Source: Pseudomonas solani
Lineage (GTDB): Bacteria > Pseudomonadota > Gammaproteobacteria > Pseudomonadales > Pseudomonadaceae
NCBI RefSeq assembly: GCF_026072635.1
Contig: NZ_AP023081.1
Location: forward strand, 1,758,501-1,822,500
DNA: 64,000 nucleotides
Direction: 5' to 3'
A program made the position numbers and the translations under genes. Shown here piece after piece: positions 8,070 through 18,575 of this stretch (position 1 is its first letter; each line of letters begins with the position of its first letter). The notes under the pieces were generated by a model, which was not told where the DNA came from, searched no databases, and saw nothing but the letters and a program-made list of their open reading frames with translations.

Positions 8070-9713
8070 ATGTCATCGCTGCGCTCCGTCAGCCTGCAGA
8101 CCAAGATTCTGCTGGCCTTCACCCTGGTCAACCTGATCAGCATCGCCACCTTCATCAGCTACGCGCAGTACGTGAAGTCCCTGGACATCCGCGAGCAGAT
8201 GGACAACCGCCTGCGTGCGGCGGCTCATGCGGTGCCGCGCCTGCTGGGTAACGACTACCTGGAGCGGGCGCGGACGGCCGATGGCCTGCGCGAGGGCGAG
8301 TACCTGGAACAGGTGCGCAACCTCGGCGAGTACGCCGGCGAGGTGGACTTGAAGTTCGCTTACACCCTGATGGTCGACAGCGGCGGCCGGGTGTTCTACC
8401 TCTCCGACGGCGCCAGCGGCAGCGAGATCGCCAGCGACAGCTACGCCAAGCACCTGGAGGAGTACACCGACGCCAGCCCGGCGGTGATCCAGGCCGCGCG
8501 CAGCAACCAGGCGCAGTTCGACGAGTACACCGACAGCTACGGAACCTTCCGCTCGATCTTCCTGCCCATGCGCACCAGCGGCGGCCAGCCCTACGTGGTG
8601 GGCGTGGACGTCACCCTGAGCAGCCTCGACCAGGCCATCGCCGACAGCCTGCGCAGCCTGCTGCTCATCGGCGCGGTGACGCTGGGCATCGGCCTGCTGC
8701 TGTCCTGGCTGGCCACGCGCATGCTGGTCCACGCCATTCGCCAACTCACCGGGCAGCTCAACCGCATCGCCCAGGAGCGCGACCTCTCGCACTCCCTGGC
8801 AGTCACCAGCAACGACGAACTCGGGCAGATGGGTACGCGCCTGTCCGGCCTGCTGCAGGACCTGCGGCAAACCCTTTCCGGCGCCCTCGGCATGGCCGAC
8901 AGCAACCAGCAGCTGGCGGAAACCTTCCTGCACCGCGCCGACGACATCACCCAGCAGATCCAGCAGGCGGCGCACCAACTGGCCGACGTCGACCAACACG
9001 GACAATCGATCCAGCAGGCCGCCGGGCAATCCCACAGCCTGGCCGGGGCGGTGCGCAGCAACCTCGAGCGCACCAGCACCGAGCTCAGCCGCGCCCACCA
9101 GGAGCTGCAACAGCTGATCGCCGATGTGCACGGCAGCACCTCCTCCAACATCGAGCTGGCCACCGACCTCGACGGCCTCAGCCGTGAGGCCGAGCAGATC
9201 GGCCAGGTGCTGCAGATGATTGCGGGTATCTCCGAGCAGACCAACCTGCTGGCCCTCAACGCCGCCATCGAAGCCGCGCGCGCCGGCGAAGCGGGCCGTG
9301 GCTTCGCCGTGGTCGCCGACGAGGTGCGCAAGCTGGCAGGGCAGACCAAGAGCGTGCTGGCCGATGCGCACAAGGTGATCGACCAGGTCACCGGCGCCAT
9401 CCGCCAGATCGCCCAGCGCATGGGCAGCACCGCCGAACGCTCACGCGCCCTGGCGGGCAACGCCGACGAAGCGCTGGACGCCCTCGACACCCTGGTGCGG
9501 CAGATGGGCGAGGTGAACGCCAATGTCGAGCAGGCGCTGACCAGCAGCGAGCACATCCAGCATGCAGTGGCGGACATGTCCGGCCGCCTGGGCGATATGC
9601 GCGGCGCCTTCGAGCACACCCGCCAGGATGTGGACGCCATCAACCACTCCGCCGCTGAACTGGGCGAGACGGCACGTGCCTTGAAGAGCGGGCTGGGGGC
9701 CTTCCGCACCTGA
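8070..9713 (+). CDS. Methyl-accepting chemotaxis protein
   Basis: A 547-residue transmembrane chemoreceptor. Transmembrane helix 1 covers about residues 10-30. A periplasmic sensing domain of about 165 residues follows, with Cache-like sequence (FAYTLMVDSGGRVFYLSDGA, then IFLPMRTSGGQPYVVGVDV). Helix 2 is at about 195-218 and a HAMP linker at about 219-270. The long cytoplasmic coiled coil has the signalling tip at about 383-420 (GISEQTNLLALNAAIEAARA, ending in VVADEVRKLA). The tip would dock to CheW and CheA, which are encoded elsewhere. No C-terminal CheR-tethering pentapeptide is present (ends GLGAFRT). The ligand cannot be predicted. The ATG at 8070 has a weak ribosome binding site. A candidate FliA promoter lies upstream. 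Confidence 0.93.
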   Translation: MSSLRSVSLQTKILLAFTLVNLISIATFISYAQYVKSLDIREQMDNRLRAAAHAVPRLLGNDYLERARTADGLREGEYLEQVRNLGEYAGEVDLKFAYTLMVDSGGRVFYLSDGASGSEIASDSYAKHLEEYTDASPAVIQAARSNQAQFDEYTDSYGTFRSIFLPMRTSGGQPYVVGVDVTLSSLDQAIADSLRSLLLIGAVTLGIGLLLSWLATRMLVHAIRQLTGQLNRIAQERDLSHSLAVTSNDELGQMGTRLSGLLQDLRQTLSGALGMADSNQQLAETFLHRADDITQQIQQAAHQLADVDQHGQSIQQAAGQSHSLAGAVRSNLERTSTELSRAHQELQQLIADVHGSTSSNIELATDLDGLSREAEQIGQVLQMIAGISEQTNLLALNAAIEAARAGEAGRGFAVVADEVRKLAGQTKSVLADAHKVIDQVTGAIRQIAQRMGSTAERSRALAGNADEALDALDTLVRQMGEVNANVEQALTSSEHIQHAVADMSGRLGDMRGAFEHTRQDVDAINHSAAELGETARALKSGLGAFRT

Positions 9714-9762
9714 CAGGTGCAGGCGCGGAAGCTGACCACTCGCACAAGTTCGTCAGCGCCCC

Positions 9763-9768
9763 TATAAT
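9763..9768 (+). promoter_or_regulatory. -10 element for the glycine riboswitch transcript
   Basis: A perfect TATAAT 12-15 bases before the first riboswitch helix. No good -35 hexamer lies 16-18 bases upstream, so the promoter may need an activator. Confidence 0.5.
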
Positions 9769-9779
9769 CCGCGCCCCCG

Positions 9780-9955
9780 CAGGAGAGCGAGGCGCCATGC
9801 GCCTCCGCCGAAGGCGCAAACTCCCATAATCGCTCAGGCAGAAGTCACTGCGGGTTCCATGATCGCCAACTGGAGAGCGGCCGCCCGCGAGCGGCCCACC
9901 GAAGGGGCAAGCGGCCCACGCCGCGCAAACTCTCAGGTACACAGGACAGGGGGAG
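9780..9955 (+). ncRNA. Tandem glycine riboswitch (gcvT type)
   Basis: Two glycine-aptamer cores follow each other. The first runs from AGGAGAGCGAGGCGCC at 9781 through CCGCCGAAGGCGCAA (about 9805-9819) to CTCAGGCA (9833-9840). The second starts at CTGGAGAGCGG (9870), passes CCACCGAAGGGGCAAGC (about 9896-9912) and ends with CTCTCAGGTACACAGGAC (about 9930-9947). These are the hallmark CCGAAGG...GGCAA and CTCAGG-A conserved segments of the gcvT element. Only about 25 bases separate the second aptamer from the start codon and there is no terminator hairpin, so control at the level of translation seems likelier than attenuation. It precedes a TRIC/UPF0126 membrane protein rather than the glycine cleavage genes. 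Confidence 0.93.
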
Positions 9956-9980
9956 GGGCAGCACAACGCAGGAGTTCTGT

Positions 9981-10601
9981 GTGCTCACCTACGTCTACCT
10001 GATTGCAATCGTCGCCGAAGCCATGTCCGGTGCCCTCGCCGCCGGCCGGCGCAATATGGACCTGTTCGGCGTCAGCCTCATCGCCTTCCTCACCGCCCTC
10101 GGCGGCGGCACCGTCCGCGACATCCTCCTCGGCCACTACCCGGTGAGCTGGACCCAGCACCCCGAATACATCTTCCTCACCATCGGCGCCGGCCTCTCGG
10201 CCATGCTCCTGGCCAGGTTCATGCACCACCTGCGGCAGCTGTTCCTGGTGCTCGACGCCATGGGCCTGATCGCCTTCACCGTGATCGGCTGCAACGTCGC
10301 GCTGGGCCTGGACTACGCCCTGCCGGTGGTGGCCATGGCCGGGATCATCACCGGCATCTTCGGCGGCATCCTCCGCGACATCCTCTGCAACCGCACCCCG
10401 CAGGTGCTGCGCCAGGAGCTCTACGCCAGCGTCTCCCTGCTGGTCGCCCTGCTCTACCTCGGCCTGCGCCAGCAAGGCGTCGACGACGACCTCAACCTGC
10501 TCGCCTCCTTCAGCGTCGGCCTGCTGCTGCGACTTTCGGCGATCCGTTTCAGCTGGTCGCTGCCGATGTTTTCCTATGCGCCGGGGCGGTGGGAGCATTG
10601 A
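9981..10601 (+). CDS. TRIC/UPF0126 family membrane protein, probable glycine transporter
   Basis: A 206-residue inner-membrane protein with about seven helices made of two homologous halves. Each half carries a glycine-rich motif followed by RD (ALGGGTVRDILLG at about 41-53 and GIFGGILRDILCN at about 124-136). This is the UPF0126 family of YadS and YicG, related to trimeric intracellular cation channels and now often labelled a glycine transporter family. The start is GTG at 9981, with AGGAG 6 bases upstream. The tandem glycine riboswitch directly upstream links it to glycine, probably as an exporter or exchange channel under excess glycine; that role is inference. Confidence 0.88.
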   Translation: MLTYVYLIAIVAEAMSGALAAGRRNMDLFGVSLIAFLTALGGGTVRDILLGHYPVSWTQHPEYIFLTIGAGLSAMLLARFMHHLRQLFLVLDAMGLIAFTVIGCNVALGLDYALPVVAMAGIITGIFGGILRDILCNRTPQVLRQELYASVSLLVALLYLGLRQQGVDDDLNLLASFSVGLLLRLSAIRFSWSLPMFSYAPGRWEH

Positions 10602-10904
10602 AAGTCTCCGCACCCACCCACCGAGCCCGGCTCGGTTCGGTGCGCCCCATCTCCAGCCTGCCAGCGCAGCCCCGGGCCAGCGGTGTCGCCCGATCCCGGA
10701 GCTCACATATGATGGCACCTCGCCGTTTCGGCCTTGGTTTCAGCTTGCCCGGAGGGTAAAATCCACACGTTTTCCCGGGTTTTTCTACGGGCCTGTGACG
10801 GCCCTGGCCAAAGCCCGCTCGCTCACCACGACGATGCGTCGCCCGTAGGACCCGCTGCAAGGATCGCAGTCGCCTTGAGCGCTAGACCCATCGGGACATG
10901 ACCC
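10602..10904. other. 303-bp intergenic region between the TRIC gene and the cyclase
   Basis: No supported ORF. A small hairpin CCGAGCCCGGCTCGG lies at about 10620-10634, 18 bases after the TRIC stop, and could end that transcript, though it lacks a T-tract. No clear promoter was found for the cyclase. Confidence 0.45.
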
Positions 10905-12479
10905 ATGCCGTTCGGGCCGCCCCCCAAGCTCAACCTGCGCAATCTCATCCTGCTGTTCGCGCTCGCCGCAACCCTGGCGACGCTGGCCAACAACCTGCTG
11001 GTGACCTATGGCATCCAGCGCCAGGCGCTGGTGCAGAACGCCCTGGAAGCCAACCGCGCCTATGCGGCCAAGCTCGCCGCCAGCATCAACGAGAACCTGG
11101 CCGGTGACCTGGAGCGCCTGCGCTTCAGCGCCAACCTGCTGGGCAACGTGCCGGGCGATACGAAACAGATGGCGCTGGAAGCGGAGCGCCTGCTGACGCA
11201 GGACCACAGCTTCAACACCGTGCTGGTGGCCGATGCCGAGGGCACCGTGGTGGCCTCCAAGCCCGACAGCTTGGGCATCAACGGCCAGGCCCTGCGCTCG
11301 CGCGAGGCCCTGCAGCAGCGCCGGGCGATGGTCAGCCCGGCGTTCCGCTCCCTGGCGGGCAACCTGATCGTCTTCGTCTCCCACCCCATCTGGGGCCCCG
11401 ATGGCCAGTACCGGGGGCTGATCGGCGGCACCATCTACCTGGGCAAGCCCAATGCCCTGGATTCGCTGGTCAGCCAGCACTTCCACCATGACGCGTCCAA
11501 CGTCTACCTGGTGGACCCGGACCGCAAGGTGCTGTTCCACCCCGACGCCAGCCGCGTTGGCGAGCGCCTGGGCGCCAACCCCATCGTCGATGCGGTGCTC
11601 AAGGGCGAGAGCGGCGCCATGCAGGCGGTCAACACACGGGGCGTGGAGATGCTGGCCGGCTACGCCAGCGTGCCGCTGAGTGGCTGGGGCGTGGTGGCGC
11701 AGCAGCCCCTGGCTGCAGCCCAGGCGGCGCTGGAGGAGTTGATGAAGCGCCTGCTCGCCGGCCTGCTGCCCATGAGCCTGCTGGGCATCGGGCTGATCCT
11801 GTGGATTTCCGCGCGCATCAGCCGCCCGCTGCGGCAACTGGCCGAGAGCGCCGCGCAGCCCGAGCGCGCGGAGAAGGCCCTGCGGGTGAAAGCCTGGTAT
11901 GCCGAGGCCTGGATGATCAAGCAGGCGCTGCTGGCCGGGCTGGAGGTCACCCGGGCCAAGCTCGGCCAACTGGACCAGCAGGCCAAGAGCGATCCGCTCA
12001 CCGGGCTGGCCAACCGCCGCGCCATGGAGGAGCGCTTGCAGGCCTGGCAGCGCCTGGGCACGCCGTTCTCCGTGATCAGCCTGGACATCGACCACTTCAA
12101 GCGGGTCAACGACACCTTCGGCCACGACACGGGTGACGATGTGCTACGCCAGTTCGCCGACCTGCTGCGCCAGAGCTGTCGGGAGCGGGACCTGCCGTGC
12201 CGTGTCGGCGGCGAGGAGTTCATCCTGCTGCTGCCCGAGGCGCCCCTGCGCACGGCAGCAGAGGTGGCCGAGCGCTTCCGCGCCCGGCAGGAGGCCACCC
12301 CGATCGACCCGGTGGGGCAGATCACCGTTTCCCTCGGTGTGGTGCACTGGTCACCCCGAGGCGGGCGCAGCGTGCAGGACGTGCTCAAGCGCGCGGACGA
12401 GCTGCTCTACCAGGCCAAGCAGGCCGGGCGCAACCGGGTGATGGCGGACGAGATACGGGTATTCGAGTCAATCAGCTGA
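10905..12479 (+). CDS. Membrane diguanylate cyclase with periplasmic sensor domain
   Basis: A 524-residue protein that should make cyclic di-GMP. Transmembrane helix 1 is at about residues 14-33. A periplasmic region of about 245 residues follows with dCache-like sequence (TVLVADAEGTVVASKPDSLG, LIGGTIYLG, NVYLVDPDRKVLFHP). Transmembrane helix 2 is at about 283-303, then a short helical linker and the GGDEF domain. The active-site motif is GGEEF (435-439), preceded by SDPLTGLANRRAM and DIDHFKRVNDTFGHDTGDDV. An RxxD inhibitory site (RERD, 426-429) sits five residues before it, so product inhibition is expected. No EAL domain. It runs in the same direction as the two-partner secretion genes, 113 bp upstream of them, which suggests that the cyclic di-GMP it makes affects that adhesin. 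The ATG has a weak ribosome binding site. Confidence 0.9.
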   Translation: MPFGPPPKLNLRNLILLFALAATLATLANNLLVTYGIQRQALVQNALEANRAYAAKLAASINENLAGDLERLRFSANLLGNVPGDTKQMALEAERLLTQDHSFNTVLVADAEGTVVASKPDSLGINGQALRSREALQQRRAMVSPAFRSLAGNLIVFVSHPIWGPDGQYRGLIGGTIYLGKPNALDSLVSQHFHHDASNVYLVDPDRKVLFHPDASRVGERLGANPIVDAVLKGESGAMQAVNTRGVEMLAGYASVPLSGWGVVAQQPLAAAQAALEELMKRLLAGLLPMSLLGIGLILWISARISRPLRQLAESAAQPERAEKALRVKAWYAEAWMIKQALLAGLEVTRAKLGQLDQQAKSDPLTGLANRRAMEERLQAWQRLGTPFSVISLDIDHFKRVNDTFGHDTGDDVLRQFADLLRQSCRERDLPCRVGGEEFILLLPEAPLRTAAEVAERFRARQEATPIDPVGQITVSLGVVHWSPRGGRSVQDVLKRADELLYQAKQAGRNRVMADEIRVFESIS

Positions 12480-12592
12480 CGCCAAAAATTCATGATGTAA
12501 AAAATTCCTGACAGCCAATTCCTAGGTAAAAGTCGCCGTGATATACAGCGGCGGCTTTCTCGAGCCCTTCTTGCCGTCAAAGGACTGCTGTC

Positions 12593-15500
12593 ATGAATCG
12601 AGCCTTCTCGCTGGTCTGGAATCCCCGTCTGCGCGCCTGGTGTGTCGCCGATGAGCATGCCCGGAGACGCAAGGCGGGCTCCGGCGCGGTCCTGGCGTGT
12701 GCGCTGCTGGCCCCGGTGGCGGGCCTGGCGGCCGACCTGCCGACCGGCGGCCAGGTGGTTTCCGGCAGTGGCGCCATCAGCCAGCCCAACGCCCAGCAGA
12801 TGGTCATCGACCAGTCCAGCAACAAGCTTGCGATCAACTGGCAGAGCTTCGACATCGGCGCCGGCAAGCGGGTGACCTTCAACCAGCCCGGCAGTGATTC
12901 CATCGCCCTCAACCGCGTGGTGGGCAGCGACGGCTCGAAGATCATGGGCCAGCTGGATGCCAACGGCCGGGTCTTCCTGGTCAACCCCAATGGCGTGCTG
13001 TTCGGCAGCGGTGCCCAGGTCCAGGTCGGCGGCCTGGTGGCCTCGACCCTCGACATCGACCCGCAGGATTTCGAACGCGGCAACTACCGCTTCAAGGGCG
13101 ACGGCACGCCGGCGGCCGTGGTCAACCAGGGCACCCTCACCGCAGCCGATGGCGGCGCCGTGGCGCTGCTGGGGGCACCGTCAGCAACCAGGGGGTGATC
13201 GTCGCCCAGCAGGGCAGCGTGGCCCTGGCGGCCGGCAATGCCGTGACCCTGGACTTTGCCGGCGACGGCCTGCTCAACGTCCAGGTGGACGGCGCCGCAG
13301 CGGATGCGCTGGTGGAGAACCACAAGCTGATCCGCGCCGACGGCGGCAAGGTGCTGCTCACGGCCGATGCCGGCGATGCGCTGCTCAAGACCGTGGTCAA
13401 CAACACCGGCGTGATCGAGGCCCGCACCCTGGGCGAGAAGAACGGCAAGATCATGCTCATGGGCGACTTCGACGGCGGCGTGGTCAAGGTGGCTGGCACC
13501 CTCGATGCCAGTGCCGCGAACGGCGGCAATGGTGGCTTCATCGAGACCAGCGGTGCCCACGTGCAGGTTGCCGATGACGTGAAGGTCACCACCCTGGCCA
13601 AGCCCGGCAAGGGCAAGACCGGCGAATGGCTGATCGACCCCTACAACGTGACCATTTCCAATGCCGGCAGCACCGGCATGGGTGGCTTCAACGGCAACGC
13701 CAACGACAGCGTGCTCAACGTCAACACCCTGACCAACGCCCTGGCCAGCACCGGGGTGACGGTGACCACCGGAGTCGGTGGCAGCCAGGCCGGCAACATC
13801 ACCGTCGATGCGCCCATCAGCTGGAGCGCCGACACCACCCTGACGCTGAACGCCGCCGGCAGCGTCATCATCAACAAGGACATCACCGCCACCGGCACCA
13901 ACGCGGGGCTCTCGCTGGTCTACGGCAACGGCTACCGGCTGGGCAGCGGCGCCCGCGTCACCCTGTCGGGCAGCAACGCCAGCCTCAGCCTGGGGGGCAC
14001 CAGCTACACCCTGATCCATGACCTCGCCGGTTTGCAGGGTGTCGGTGCCAGTGGCAACTACGCCCTCGCCACCGACCTGGACGCCAGCGCCACGCGCACC
14101 TGGAACGGCGGCCAGGGCTTCGCGCCGCTGCAAGGCTTCAGCGGCACCTTCACCGGCCTCGGTCACGCCGTGGATGGCCTGACCATCGCCCGTGGTTCCG
14201 AGAACAACGTGGGCCTGTTCCAGGCCGTCAGCGGGCAGGTGCGCGACCTGACCCTGTCCAATGCCGCCATCACCGGCAACATCACCGTCGGCGCCATCAG
14301 CGGTTCCCTCAGCGGCACGCTGTCGGGCATCCACGTCACCGGCTCGGTGCTGGGCAACGGCTCCAACGTCGGCGGCCTGGTCGGCCAGGTCACCAATGGC
14401 ACGCTGCAGGGGGCGTCCTCGACCGCCAGCGTGACGGGCCTGAACAACGTGGGCGGTCTGGCCGGCACTGTGCAGAACGGCACCCTGGCCGATGCCTATT
14501 CCACGGGGTCGGTGACCGGCACCATCAGCAACAGCAGCGCCTTCGCCGGCGGGCTGGTGGGCAATGTCTTCGACTCGGCGACCCTGACCAACACCTACGC
14601 CAGCGGCCGGGTCCAGGGCTACACCGCCACGGGCGGCCTGATCGGCGGCACCTTCCTGTCCACCATCACCTTCGCCAACAGCTACTGGGACGTGAACAGC
14701 ACCGGGCAGGCCAGCAGCGCCAGCGGTGGCACCGCCATCACTTCGGCCAATGCCCGCACCCAGTCCACCTACAACGGCTTCGACTTCGCCAACACCTGGG
14801 TGATGTTCGAGGGTGATACCCGGCCGATGCTGCGCAGCGAGTCCTCCACCGCGGTGTACACCCCCCATGCCTTGCAACTGATCGGCACGAACCTGGCCAG
14901 CAACTACCGGCTCGGCACCTCCCTCGACCTGGGCGCCGCGCTTGCTGCCGGCGGCAACGGTTACTACGGCGATGTCTGGGGTGCATCGGGCTTCAAGCCC
15001 CTGGGCAGCGACACCGGCAGCTTCACCGGCAGCTTCAATGGACAGGGCTTCGGCCTCAGCGGCCTGGCCATCAACCGGGCGAGCACCAACTACGTGGGCC
15101 TGTTCGGCTACACCTCCGGCGCAACCCTGGCCAACGTCAAGCTGGTGGGCGGCAGTGTCACCGGCAACGACGGTGTCGGTGCGCTGGTCGGCTACATGAC
15201 GGGCGGGACCCTTGGCAGCGCATCAGCCAGCACCACCGTCAGCGGCACCAGCACTGGCGAGGCCAATACCGGTGGGCTGGTGGGCACCAACGACGGCGGC
15301 GCCATCGCCGATGCCTCCGCCAGTGGCAACGTCACCGGCGCCGGCTACCAGATCGGCGGCCTGGTCGGCTTCAATTTCAACGGCGGCAGCATCACGCGCG
15401 CCTATGCCACCGGCAATGTGACCGGCACCAACCCGAACAACGGCCTCGGCTATGTCGGTGGGCTGGTCGGAGCCAACGGCTACAGCGGCGATGGCGGTTC

Positions 15501-18500
15501 CATCAGCCAGTCCTACGCCACTGGCACGGTGAGGGCGGCGGCGGGCCCCATCGGCGGTTTCGTCGGCCATAACGAAGGCAGCATCACCGACTCCTACGCC
15601 ACCGGCGCGGTAATCGGCCAAGGCTCCGCCAGCAACATCGGCGGCTTCGTCGGGGTCAACTTCGTCAACGGCACCATCGGCAACAGCTACTCCACCGGCT
15701 ACGTCGCCGGCGGCAGCCAGATGGGCGGCTTCGCCGGCTACAACAACGGTGGCAGCAGTGCCATCACCAACGCCTACTGGGACATCCAGACCAGCGGCCA
15801 GACGCTGGGCAGCGCCGGTGGGGTGGCGGCTGGAATCACCGGACGCACCACCGCCCAGTTGCAGGGCAGCCTGCCGGCCGGTTTCGCCTCCTCGATCTGG
15901 GGCATCGGCACCAACCTCTATCCGTATCTGCAATGGCGCTACAGCACCACACCCAACGCCGTGAGCGGCCGGGTGTTCAGCGACGCCGGTAGCACGGCAC
16001 TCGCTGGCGCCACCGTCAGTGCCGTGTCGGGTGGGCAACTGATCGGCAGCGCCTCCACTGGGGCGAACGGCTACTACTACGTCCTTGGAGAAGCCAGCCG
16101 GTTCGACAGCAATGGCACGCTCACCTACCTGGAGGGTGGTTCCAGCCAGGGTGCCGCGTTCAGTGATCGTGTCGGCTACCTCGGTATCCAGGGCCTGGAC
16201 ATCTATGCCTCGGCCATGCGCCTGGTGACCGGGCAGGGCAGCCTCACGGCAACCCGCAGCCGCTACCTGGCCGCTCGGGGCAGCTACGCCGACAGCGACC
16301 TGGGCTTCCTCGCGCTCTCCGACTTCGGCGGTCTCACCGATACCGGCTATGGCCTCTACCTGAGCGCCACTCCCGCCAGCTACAGCCTGGACACCGACCT
16401 CGGCTCCGGCGGGCTGTTGAGCCTCGACAGCGGCGGTGCCTTCGGCATCAGCGGTACCCGCCAGCTGTCGGCGGCTGGCAACCTCGGCGTGGCCGACCGT
16501 CTGACCTGGGGCGACAACGCCGGGCTGACCCTCAGCACCAGCAACAGCGGCAACATCCTCCTGGGTGATGGCATCGACGCCGCCAACGGCAGCCTGACCC
16601 TGTCTGCTGCCGGCACCGTGACCAGCAACGGGGGCGTCAACCTCGGCCTGCTGAATCTCACCGGCGGTACCTGGAACCAGGTGGCGGCCAGCCTACCGAG
16701 CTTCACCGTCACCGACTTCCGCCTCAGCCCCAGCGCCACCTTCATACGGGCCCTGGGCGGGGACGGCAGCGCTGCCACCCCGTACCACATCGCCGACGTC
16801 TATGGACTCCAGGGGCTGGCCTCCAACAGTCTGGCGGGCAGCCGCTTCGCCCTGGCGAACGACATCGACGCCTCCAGCAGTGCGCTGTGGAACAGCGGCA
16901 CCGGCTTCCTCTCCATCGGCAGCCTGGTCAACCCCTTCACCGGCCGGCTCGACGGGCAGGGGCACCGCATCAGCGGCCTGGCCATCAATCGCCCCGGCAG
17001 CACCTACAGCGGCCTGTTCGGCTACAACGCCGGTTATGTCGGCAACCTCAACCTGGTGGGCGGCAGTGTGGTCGGCGGTACTTACACCGGCGCCCTGGTG
17101 GGCTACAACGCATCGGCCGGTGTGATCGAGCGGGTCAGCAGCGACACCAGCGCCATCGGTACGGGCAACGTCGGCGCCCTGGTCGGCACCAACGCCGGCA
17201 CCCTCAGCGAGTCCCTGGCCACAGGCAGTGCCAGCGGCGGTCTCAATGGCGGCGGCCTGGCGGGCAGCAACACCAGCACCGGCATCCTCCGCGACAGCTA
17301 CGCCACCGGCAGCGCCCAGGGCAGCGCCACGGCGGGCGGCCTGGTCGGGTTCAACGACGGCAGCCTGCTGCGTGTTTATTCCACGGGCACGGCCAGCTCC
17401 AGCGTCGGCGCGGTCGGCGGCCTGGTGGGCAGCAATGCCAGCACCGCCACCGGCAGTTTCTGGAACACCACCACCAGCGGCCTGGCACAGGGTGTCGGGG
17501 CCGGCAATGCCTCGGGCGTATCGGGGTTGACCAGCACCCAGCTCACCACCCTGGCGCCCTTTGTGGCGGCCGGCTGGAGCATCGACGACGCCGGCGGCAC
17601 GGGTGCCACCTGGCGCATGTACGAGGGCCACAGCGCACCGCTGCTGCGCAGCTTCATGACCGCCCTCAGCGTCAACGTCGGCAATGCCAGCAAGACCTAC
17701 GACGGCACCGCCACCAGCAGCACGGGTGCCCTGGTGTTCCCCATCGGCTACGACCCGGCCCTGGTCGGCGGCAGCGCCCTCTACACCGCCAGCAGCGCCA
17801 ACGCCGGCACCTACACTGGCGCCAACCTGCGCGCGAGCGGGCTCTATTCCAGCCAGTTCGGCTATGACATCGAGATGCTCGCCGGCACCCTGACCATCGA
17901 CAAGGCAGCGCTGACCATCACCGCCAGCAATGCCAGCAAGACCTACGGCCAGACGGCCTCGCTGAGCGGCTTCAGCACCTCGGGCCTGATCGCGGGTGAC
18001 CAGGTCAGCGGTGTGGATCTCACCAGCCTGGGGTCGGTGTTCAATGCTGGCGTCGGCAACTACGCCATCGTTGCCAGCAACGCCCAGGGCAGCGGGCTGG
18101 GCAACTACGACATCACCTACGGCAACGGTACCCTCACCATCGACAGGGCCGCGCTGGCCATCACCGCCGGCAATGCCAGCAAGACCGCCGGCCAGGTGGC
18201 GAGCCTCAGTGGCTTCTCCAGTGCGGGTCTGGTGGCCGGCGACCAGATCAGCGGCGTCAGCCTGAACAGCGGTGGTGCCGGGGCCGGGGCCACGGCCGGC
18301 AACTACGCCATCGTCGCCAGCAACGCCCAGGGCACCGGCCTGGGCAACTACGACATCACCTACGTTGACGGCATGCTCACCGTCACCGGGACGCTGCCCG
18401 TCAGCACCGTCACTGACCCGCGCGTGCCTGCCGCGCAGATGACCGGCAAGCAACCCGGCAACGAAACCGAGCGACCGCTGGTGGTGGTCACCCCAGCTCT

Positions 18501-18573
18501 ATTCGCACCGGCCGAGTTCGGCGCGCAGCTCAACCTCGTCAACAACGGCATTCGTCTTCCCGAAGGAATCTGA
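12593..18573 (+). pseudogene. TpsA-type filamentous adhesin, frameshifted
   Basis: The exoprotein of a two-partner secretion system, about 1,990 residues if the frame were intact. It starts MNRAFSLVWNPRLRAWCVAD, an extended signal peptide (ESPR), followed by the TPS secretion domain with LVNPNGVLFG. The first frame stops at 13198 after GAVALLG. The continuing frame from about 13175 to 18573 reads straight on (VSNQGVIVAQQGSVALAAGNAV) if one G is added to the five-G run at 13171-13175. Beyond come GLUG-type repeats (about 14350-17460), a CNA-B-like segment near 15955-16130 (SGRVFSDAGSTALAGATVSA) and three YDG/MBG-type repeats at about 17670-18390. No cysteines were noticed at the C-terminus, unlike CdrA-type adhesins held by a cysteine hook. 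The single-base loss may be real decay, slippage-based switching, or a sequencing error. AAGGA precedes the ATG. Confidence 0.85.
14350..17460 (+). repeat. GLUG-type repeat array within tpsA
   Basis: Repeated units of about 25-40 residues reading GGLVG-x(n)-G-(S/T)-x-(S/T)-x-(Y/S)-(A/S)TG-x-V-x-G occur in two blocks. One covers roughly 14350-15780 and the other 16970-17460, separated by the CNA-B-like segment and a stretch of beta-helix-like sequence. Examples are GGLVGTNDGGAIADASASG and GGLVGFNDGSLLRVYSTG. Such repeats form rigid beta-structures in surface adhesins. Confidence 0.75.
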
Positions 18574-18575
18574 AG

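Noticed and set aside
13195..18573. An independent gene starting at the ATG near 13195
   Set aside because: The sequence upstream in the other frame encodes the signal peptide and the start of the TPS domain, and joins it exactly after a one-base correction. There is no ribosome binding site or signal peptide at 13195.
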